A stretch of 64,000 bases of DNA from Chthoniobacteraceae bacterium (GTDB lineage Bacteria > Verrucomicrobiota > Verrucomicrobiia > Chthoniobacterales > Chthoniobacteraceae): contig CANIWM010000013.1 in NCBI GenBank assembly GCA_947471505.1, positions 26,510 through 90,509 on the forward strand. The letters are read 5' to 3'. Every line of letters starts with the position of its first letter. Within the stretch, counting starts at the first letter, position 1. The notes beneath the pieces were generated by a model. The model was not told where the DNA came from. It searched no databases and saw nothing but the letters and a program-made list of their open reading frames with translations. Below, piece after piece: positions 58,235 to 64,000 of the stretch. The position numbers and the translations under genes are program-made.

Positions 58235-59521
58235 TTACGCAAAGATGCTGGTGACCGGCTTCCCTTTGTCCGCGACGCGGAACGGCCGGAGGTTCGGCGA
58301 CATCACGACTTGCTCGATCGGCAGACCGAGCGCGTGGGCGATGGTCGCGTTGAAGTCGGGGATTTTGATTTCACCCTCCGCGACCTCCGCTCCTGTCTTG
58401 TCCGTCGAACCGAAGACATGTCCGCCGCGCACTCCCCCGCCGAACAACGCCGCAGAAAACGCCTTCGGATAATGGTCGCGTCCGAGCGAGCCGTTGATGA
58501 TGGGCGTGCGGCCAAATTCCGTCGCCACCACTACCAGCGTATCGCGCAACATCCCGCGCGAATTCAGATCACCCAGCAGCGCCGACAGCCCGGCGTCGAG
58601 TTTCGCGCAAAGGTCGGGCGTCGTCGTGAAGTTGTTCGCGTGTGTGTCCCATCCGTGCAGGCTCACTTCCACAAAACGGACGCCGCGCTCCACCAGCCGC
58701 CGGGCGAGCAGACAGCCCTGACCAAACGGATCATTGCCATACGAATCGCGGACTTCCGGTTTCTCCTGCGCGAGGTCAAACGCAACGATGTCCGCGCTTG
58801 CCATCATGCGATACGCGCCGTCGTAAGCGTCGCTATAGGCAGCCACGTTTCGTTGTTTGCCAAACGCCTTCACAAAATCCGCGTCCAGTTCCGTGGCGAG
58901 GTCCATGCGCGAGCGATGCTGCGATTCCGGGAGTCCCTTCTGCCGCTCGATGTCGCGCAAGCCGTTTGCCGGATTGTTCACAAAAAGCGGGCCGAGCTGC
59001 GGAGGGAAGAATCCCGCGCCCGGATGCCGGCTCGCATTTCCCACATAGACATACGACGGCAGAGACGGATTCCCCGGCCCGCGAAAATGCGATAGCCAGG
59101 CACCCATGCCCGGATGCGCGATTGTCCCGCGCAGCTCGTAGCTCGTGTGCATGAAATAGTTCCCCTGCTCATGCGCGCCCTGCGTGGACGTTATCGAGCG
59201 CACCACGGTGCCGTGATGCATCTGCTTTGCCGTTCGCGGTAGATACTCGCCGAGCTGGATGCCATCCGCACTTGTCGAGATGGCCTTCGTGGGCCCCATC
59301 ACATCGCCCTGCTTTGGGTCCCATGTGTCCACATGGCTCATTCCGCCGTCCATGTAGAGATAGATCACATTCTTCGCCGCGCCGCCCTTAGCAGCGTCCG
59401 CCGCGAGCGCTTTGGGGCTGAGGAAATCCGGCATCAATCCTACACCCAGCAGCGAACTGGCAGTGCGGGCGATGAAACGGCGGCGTGTGAGTTCGTTAGC
59501 GTGGTGGCGTGGATGGCTCAT
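58235..59521 (-). CDS. DUF1501 family secreted protein
   Basis: 428 residues from the ATG at 59521, with a twin-arginine-like signal (TRRRFIARTASSLLGVGL). The DUF1501 alkaline-phosphatase-like fold is shown by VIYLYMDGGMSHVDTWDPK, HHGTVVRSITSTQGAHEQGNY, VEVSLHGWDTHANNF, VVVATEFGRTPIINGS and GRDHYPKAFSAALFGGG. It presumably acts with the DUF1549/1553 partner in the periplasm; sulfatase- or phosphatase-like chemistry is inferred. The 270 bp upstream (59522-59791) shows no gene. Confidence 0.93.
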   Translation of the reverse strand: MSHPRHHANELTRRRFIARTASSLLGVGLMPDFLSPKALAADAAKGGAAKNVIYLYMDGGMSHVDTWDPKQGDVMGPTKAISTSADGIQLGEYLPRTAKQMHHGTVVRSITSTQGAHEQGNYFMHTSYELRGTIAHPGMGAWLSHFRGPGNPSLPSYVYVGNASRHPGAGFFPPQLGPLFVNNPANGLRDIERQKGLPESQHRSRMDLATELDADFVKAFGKQRNVAAYSDAYDGAYRMMASADIVAFDLAQEKPEVRDSYGNDPFGQGCLLARRLVERGVRFVEVSLHGWDTHANNFTTTPDLCAKLDAGLSALLGDLNSRGMLRDTLVVVATEFGRTPIINGSLGRDHYPKAFSAALFGGGVRGGHVFGSTDKTGAEVAEGEIKIPDFNATIAHALGLPIEQVVMSPNLRPFRVADKGKPVTSIFA

Positions 59522-59791
59522 ATTCAGTGGATAATGCGTGCATGGATTGAGTGTCGTGCAGCGTCGAAAATGATGCAATTTCGGTAGTGTCCGTCAAGAT
59601 TCAGCAAAAGGCGCGGGCTAAGAGCCCGAGAAAAGCCACCCGATGGCCAACCGATGGCAATCTAGAGTGAAGTATTCCCACGCTGACTTCGGTTGACGAA
59701 AGAAGTGTCATCGCTGTTTGGCGAAAGTTGGAATAGGATGAATCACCTCGGAGGTTCGGGAGAAGTCCAACAGTCTGTCAAATGAACGCGC

Positions 59792-61324
59792 CTATTTCCC
59801 CGCGCGCTTCCGGTTCACGTAGTCGATCGCATTCTGCACGAACTCTTCGAGGCCCTCGGTCATTTCCGGGTGCGGGCTGAAGCAGATGACGCGGCCTTGT
59901 CCGAACCGGCCACGGGCGATCGCGGTGGTGCCGACCATTACGCCTTCGGGTGCGCCGTTCTTTGCGATCTCGGTTTTGAAAGTCGCCATCTCCTCGTAGT
60001 CTTCGATCTCCGGACGACCGGCTGGCGCAAGCAATGGGCCTTGCGCGTAGTGGATCGGGAACTTCTGGTTCGGCGTGCGCAGGATCTCGCGTCCGGCGGG
60101 AGTCAGCTCGATGTCCACAGTGCCGATGCCGCGATTCCAGTGCTGGGTGTCGATGACTTTTGCGTCGAGAAGATTGAGCGACCACGGGTATTGCGCGGAG
60201 GCGAGGTAGGCTCCTGCGCAGATGCCGATGTAGCCGCCGCCTTCGCGGACAAAGTTGCGGATTTTTTCCCGCCCGGGCTCGTCGAGATTCCGCCCTTGGG
60301 TGCCTCCGCTGCCGCCCGGCTGCATGAGGATATCCAGACCGGCCAGCCCGCCGGAACGGATTTGCTCGGCGGTCAGTTTTGTCACGGCGACCTGTTCAAA
60401 TTTGGCCAGCGCGCGGAGGAGATCGTTCACGCTCGGGCCGGCTCCTTTGTCGAGATAGACGCCGACAGCGATCTTCCCTGCGGGCTTCGCTGCGTCGGTG
60501 GGCTTTTGCGTTTCGGAGGGGAGGTAGTTTTTTGCAAATGCGGTGATGGCGCTGGCTATTTTTTCCGCACCGTCGCCGATGGATTTGGCGTCGCGATACC
60601 TCGTTCCGAGTTCGAGTTGAATGGCGTCGATGGTTCCGCCGGAACTGCTGCCGTGGAGCCCGACGGTGTGGCCGCCGGAGTAGTTCGGACTTTCGGGTTC
60701 GCTCGATCCGACGGCGGGAAAAATCGCGAAACCCTGCTTCGCCAACTCACCGAAAAGGCTCGTCTCGCCATACACCGCCTCGCGGCCGGACTGTTTGAGC
60801 AGATGCGCGACCGTCTTGCCGTTTTGCGTGCCGCGCAGAACAACGCCCGGCTGCGCGGCCTGTCCGTGAATATCGAGCACAACCCCGCGTCCCCATCGCG
60901 CAGTGACTTCCTTGCAAGCCGCAGCGATGGCGGCATGGTATTCGTCGTAAGTTGCCTTCGCCTCCGGCGATTCGAAGGCATCCTCGGGGCGGCGATTGGC
61001 GTCGATGTATTTGCGATGAAAGCGCGCAATCACCACGTAGGGCCGTTTGCCGAGCTTTTGCTCCAGAGCGTCGGCAAGCTTCTCGGTGAGAATGTCCGTA
61101 TTGGTATCGGCTTTGGGATTGAATCGCGTCACGCCATCGCCCTTGCGCTCCGGCACGCCGGGAATCGCCGCGCCTCCGCCGTGCGGCGCGGTGAGGATAA
61201 TCGGGAGTCCGCCGGCGATGACCGTGATCGCGGGCTTTTTGTCCGACGCAGACTCAGCGACCGAAACAGTCGTCAGAAATGCCGCAATTAAAAATCCGCG
61301 GAATGCGGTGGAGAGTGAGATCAT
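59792..61324 (-). CDS. Secreted fusion: N-formylglutamate-amidohydrolase-like plus BPL_N glutamine-amidotransferase-like
   Basis: 510 residues with a signal peptide (about 1-23). Residues 30-265 resemble N-formylglutamate amidohydrolases (LTAPHGGGAAIPG, ARFHRKYIDANR, VVLDIHGQ, QLELGTRYR). Residues 285-505 resemble the class I amidotransferase-like domain at the N-terminus of biotin-protein-ligase-type proteins (ILMQPGGSGGTQGRNL, YIGICAGAYLAS, CFSPHPEM), with a Cys in GICAGAY as the nucleophile. A secreted peptidoglycan or peptide amidase is plausible. Fusion of the two domains is unusual in my knowledge. Confidence 0.78.
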   Translation of the reverse strand: MISLSTAFRGFLIAAFLTTVSVAESASDKKPAITVIAGGLPIILTAPHGGGAAIPGVPERKGDGVTRFNPKADTNTDILTEKLADALEQKLGKRPYVVIARFHRKYIDANRRPEDAFESPEAKATYDEYHAAIAAACKEVTARWGRGVVLDIHGQAAQPGVVLRGTQNGKTVAHLLKQSGREAVYGETSLFGELAKQGFAIFPAVGSSEPESPNYSGGHTVGLHGSSSGGTIDAIQLELGTRYRDAKSIGDGAEKIASAITAFAKNYLPSETQKPTDAAKPAGKIAVGVYLDKGAGPSVNDLLRALAKFEQVAVTKLTAEQIRSGGLAGLDILMQPGGSGGTQGRNLDEPGREKIRNFVREGGGYIGICAGAYLASAQYPWSLNLLDAKVIDTQHWNRGIGTVDIELTPAGREILRTPNQKFPIHYAQGPLLAPAGRPEIEDYEEMATFKTEIAKNGAPEGVMVGTTAIARGRFGQGRVICFSPHPEMTEGLEEFVQNAIDYVNRKRAGK

Positions 61325-61492
61325 TTGGTTGAACGGTTCATAGCAGCGGCATCGACGAATGCCTTGAAAAGTTTTTGTTGCCGCGAGTCTTTGTCGAATA
61401 GTTTTTCGATTTCACTTTTTGATCACACCCGCTCTTCGCCAGCCGCTCCAAATGGGCTTGCAAGCGCCGGGCTTGCCCCGCAAAAGCGGCCT

Positions 61493-63688
61493 ATGTCTTT
61501 CGCTCGAACACTGCTTTCCCTCGCGTTTGTTGCCCACGTTTTGCCCGCGAGAGCGGTGTTGCCTGTGGAGAATTGGAAGGAGTTGATGGAGTTGACGGGC
61601 GTCAAACCGATCGTCATCGCCCCAAAGAGTATCAGTGAGGAGGAGGCGCGGTTGCAGCATTTGGAGTGGATGAAGCGGACGTGGCTCGCGCCGGAGTTGA
61701 AGCGGCTGGAAGGAGCGGCGGACTTCGCGGCATTGAAGCCTGTTTTGGAGTATGCGGTGCGGGTCTCCGCCGTGCAGGAGTCTTCTTCCATAGCGCCGAA
61801 GTTCCTGGATACGGTGAGGGCGGTGTTTGCAGGCGCGGAACGGCGGCCTGTGACGGATTTTCTCTGTATGTTGGTGCTGCGCCACACCCCGTCGCCAGCT
61901 CCGAAGGAGGTCGCGGAGGCGTGCGAGCTCGTCGTGGATGCGCCGAAGGAGGCCGTGTTTCCGCCGTTGATGCGCCTGATTTCGCAGGCGCTGGCGCTGA
62001 CGTACGCCGACAATCACTTGTACGGAATTTCAAACGACGAGCAGACGAAATACTACGAGGTGTTGACGGCGTATCTCCAGTCGGACTTCGACGAGGAGGA
62101 CGCGCGGTGGAATGTGTACTGGCTGCTGGATGATCCGCTGTCTGCCGTTCGCTGGAACCGTGAGCCTCGGCACATTGACCTTTTTGAAAAATCGAAGCTA
62201 CCCGAGTGGGCGCGGCTGAATCTCGCAGGTGCAACGCATATCAAGTGGGGCTGGAACGCATCCGGCCGCGGGTGGGGAATCCCAAAAAAGGACGGCTACG
62301 AGATACAGGCCAAGCAGCTCGTGAAGGCCCGGACGAAGCTGACGAAATCATGGGAACTCAAGCCCTCTATTCCCTATGCGGCGACGGATATGATGGCGGT
62401 GGTGAAGATGAGCGGATTTGCGGAGGGGGAAAACCGGCGGACGTGGCTGGACCGCGCGGCGGCGGCGGAGTTCGACCATCTTTCGGCTTTCCGCGAGTAT
62501 GTGAACTCCAGTCGCCCTTACCACACTGGCGAAGGAGCAGAGATGGTGGCATTTGGCCGCGCGTGTGCGGAGACGAAGCGTTACGACTCGGAGTTGCCGA
62601 CGATTTTCAATCTGGCGCTGCACAAATATGCGGGGGACATCGAGGACTGGCGGCCCGTTTACCGCCACCCGGAGATCGGCAAGCTGCTGGTGGAGACTCG
62701 CCGACTGCGGACGGAGAAGCTCGTGGGCACGGCTGCCGAGAAGAACTCGTATTCACAGCTCTATTTTGAGAACTGGCTCATCGGCGATTACCCGGCGGCG
62801 GCGGCAGCACTGGAGAAGACCCTGATCGCGCCGGAGGTCCACTGGCTCGGTAACGAGACAAAGGACCTCGCCTCGCTCGTGAATGTGGACCAAGCCTTGG
62901 TGATGCGTGAAGTCATGCTGCTCGGCGGGCCGAAGCGGGCCGAATATGAGAAGACGCTGGAGGCTTTCGCCAAAGGGAAATGGGAGGAATGCGTCGCGCT
63001 CACTCAGCCGCTGATAGACGCCGCGAAGGATGAAACGAAAAACCTACTCATCGGGAATAGCGAGCTCGCGAAGTTCCAGTTCCACTACGGAAAAGGCGGC
63101 TGGAAAGACGGCTGGACGCCGATGCCGATCTCAAAGTGGACCTGCTGGAGCAATCTTGCCGGGAAGTCTGAATGGATCGAGAAGACGAAGCGGATGCGCT
63201 TCACGAGCACCTGGGAGTTTAGCAAATGTCTGTTTCGCGGAAGACTCGGGAAGGACTTCGAGGTGCGCGGCCACATCGCCCACAGCCGTGGTGCGAGCGC
63301 GGGCGGGCTCGGCATTTTTAACGGGCACTCGCCTTTTGGAACGGGGCGGACGGAGGCATTCTGGTGGTCTATGCGGGTGGACTGCGATGGGCAGAACCAA
63401 AGCAGGGTGCAGTTCGCGCCGAAGTACGATGCGGGCAGCGATGAGCAAAAATCTGTGGATTCAAAAGACGGCATCGCCTTCACATACCGCTGTGAAAAAG
63501 GCCGCGTGACCTTTGCTGTCGGCGACAAAGTGATCATCAAAAACGGAAGGATGCCCGACGATGCACCGAGCGGAGACGGCGCGTTCGGGTTCGGAATCCT
63601 CGGCCAGGGGAGCAGTTCGTGGGCAGAGATTTGGGGTGTCGAGGCGCGTATGCTGGGTGGCAATGCGGAGAAAAAAGCAGGGGAGTGA
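61493..63688 (+). CDS. Secreted hypothetical protein with C-terminal LamG/DUF1080-like domain
   Basis: 731 residues from the ATG at 61493, which gives a clean signal peptide (MSFARTLLSLAFVAHVLPARA). Residues about 25-560 are helical, with repeats suggestive of TPR or HEAT (FENWLIGDYPAAAAALEKTL, FAKGKWEECVALTQPLID). Residues about 580-720 form a beta-sandwich (DFEVRGHIAHSRGASAGGLGIF, WSMRVDCDGQNQSRVQF, VTFAVGDKVIIKNGRM) like the 3-keto-glycoside hydrolase/DUF1080 or LamG folds. No catalytic assignment. The next small ORF follows after 4 bp. Confidence 0.7.
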   Translation: MSFARTLLSLAFVAHVLPARAVLPVENWKELMELTGVKPIVIAPKSISEEEARLQHLEWMKRTWLAPELKRLEGAADFAALKPVLEYAVRVSAVQESSSIAPKFLDTVRAVFAGAERRPVTDFLCMLVLRHTPSPAPKEVAEACELVVDAPKEAVFPPLMRLISQALALTYADNHLYGISNDEQTKYYEVLTAYLQSDFDEEDARWNVYWLLDDPLSAVRWNREPRHIDLFEKSKLPEWARLNLAGATHIKWGWNASGRGWGIPKKDGYEIQAKQLVKARTKLTKSWELKPSIPYAATDMMAVVKMSGFAEGENRRTWLDRAAAAEFDHLSAFREYVNSSRPYHTGEGAEMVAFGRACAETKRYDSELPTIFNLALHKYAGDIEDWRPVYRHPEIGKLLVETRRLRTEKLVGTAAEKNSYSQLYFENWLIGDYPAAAAALEKTLIAPEVHWLGNETKDLASLVNVDQALVMREVMLLGGPKRAEYEKTLEAFAKGKWEECVALTQPLIDAAKDETKNLLIGNSELAKFQFHYGKGGWKDGWTPMPISKWTCWSNLAGKSEWIEKTKRMRFTSTWEFSKCLFRGRLGKDFEVRGHIAHSRGASAGGLGIFNGHSPFGTGRTEAFWWSMRVDCDGQNQSRVQFAPKYDAGSDEQKSVDSKDGIAFTYRCEKGRVTFAVGDKVIIKNGRMPDDAPSGDGAFGFGILGQGSSSWAEIWGVEARMLGGNAEKKAGE

Positions 63689-63692
63689 TCCC

Positions 63693-63857
63693 ATGCCGGA
63701 GCTTCGATTTGTTCGATGTTGGTCACATGCGGCAGATCAGCAGCTCGCGCTCGTAGATCAGCTTTTTTGGCAGATGGCTCCTCAAGTCGAGAAAGAGCTC
63801 TTCGGAAAACGGAAAACGGAGGCAGGCGAGCAAATGAAAAACTTTGCGGGCATTTAA
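63693..63857 (+). CDS. Small protein, 54 residues
   Basis: The ATG at 63693 has a good ribosome-binding site (AGGGGAG, about 7 bases upstream) and lies 4 bp after the preceding stop. The product (MPELRFVRCWSHAADQQLAL...) is helical and ends in a basic tail. The stop is next to the inverted repeat of the element at 63859, so the C-terminus may have been cut by an insertion. Confidence 0.4.
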   Translation: MPELRFVRCWSHAADQQLALVDQLFWQMAPQVEKELFGKRKTEAGEQMKNFAGI

Positions 63858-63858
63858 C

Positions 63859-64000
63859 CTAAAAACGGCAGTTGACCCCGTTTTTGAGGCCGAAAAATAG
63901 GGTATTTTACTCTGGAAATTGCCAACTGCGGAGCAGTTGAAAATCACTCACCCGTCCAAGGCTCATTTTTCTCTGAAAATCCGTTCAACTGCCGTTTTTA
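63859..64000. mobile_element. Short element with terminal inverted repeats (MITE-like), possibly incomplete
   Basis: TAAAAACGGCAGTTGA at the left (starting about 63859) and TTCAACTGCCGTTTTTA at the right edge of the window are inverted repeats of 17-18 bases with one mismatch or indel, bounding 142 bp with no ORF. The interior is A/T-richer than the chromosome. It could be a MITE or the end of a larger insertion; the window stops exactly at the right repeat. Confidence 0.5.

Noticed and set aside
59870..61291. 473-codon plus-strand frame opposite the amidohydrolase-like fusion
   Set aside because: Antisense to a gene with two recognisable domains; no supporting motif.

Overview
The window is a GC-rich chromosomal segment (about 60 % GC) from what is most likely a member of the Verrucomicrobiota. 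The assignment rests on gene content, since no rRNA is present: paired DUF1549/DUF1553 and DUF1501 secreted proteins, a PVC-type propeller/HEAT/cytochrome c protein, a ThuA-like secreted protein, an SGNH-hydrolase/TPR fusion, PQQ-propeller and PKD-domain secreted proteins, and long hairpin-forming intergenic palindromes.

Layout. 1-18.8 kb: the 3' part of the 2-oxoglutarate dehydrogenase E1 gene, then mostly housekeeping and secreted genes (ThuA-like, transglutaminase, asparagine synthase, ACT protein, MTA phosphorylase, a large glycoside hydrolase, a HAD phosphatase, an ECF sigma factor, a glycosyltransferase coupled to a PQQ-propeller protein). It ends in a minus-strand locus holding rtcB (RNA ligase), an HNH endonuclease, an ExbD-like membrane protein and two small proteins. 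19.8-21.8 kb: a minus-strand array of 15 tRNA genes plus one tRNA-like element, interleaved with six unrelated long palindromes. Nearly all of these tRNAs lack the conserved D-loop GG and carry G instead of T at the T-loop position that normally becomes pseudouridine 55. An ordinary tRNA-Tyr with its own promoter lies at 38.5 kb, so the array looks like an extra, divergent tRNA set. 22-39.7 kb: a candidate small RNA, a possible small protein, a dipeptidase/ComF pair, purine nucleoside phosphorylase, a DUF1826-like protein, a minisatellite, a PIG-L deacetylase, a giant sugar-dehydrogenase/PKD protein split by a frameshift, an SGNH/TPR protein, rpsT, tRNA-Tyr and MidA.

39.7-48.5 kb is the clearest functional system. 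A ten-gene minus-strand run (ECF sigma factor, SRPBCC protein, lipocalin, FAD oxidoreductase, DUF1365, cyclopropane synthase, DUF1475, DUF2062, DUF1295, second cyclopropane-synthase-like methyltransferase), mostly joined by 4-base start/stop overlaps, is divergent from a B12-binding MerR regulator of the CarH/LitR type with an intact W-x9-EH motif. The shared intergenic region has three pairs of TGTC(T/A) repeats exactly 11 bp apart, the spacing expected of a CarH operator. I infer a light/B12-controlled membrane-lipid remodelling operon.

48.5-64 kb: PVC-type secreted degradative proteins, a CAP-domain protein, small cytoplasmic proteins, a frameshifted Rieske protein, a DUF1549-DUF1501 pair, an N-formylglutamate-amidohydrolase-like/glutamine-amidotransferase-like fusion, and at the right edge a short element bounded by 17-18 bp inverted repeats. 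Two independent single-base frameshifts suggest either draft-quality sequence or real slippage sites.
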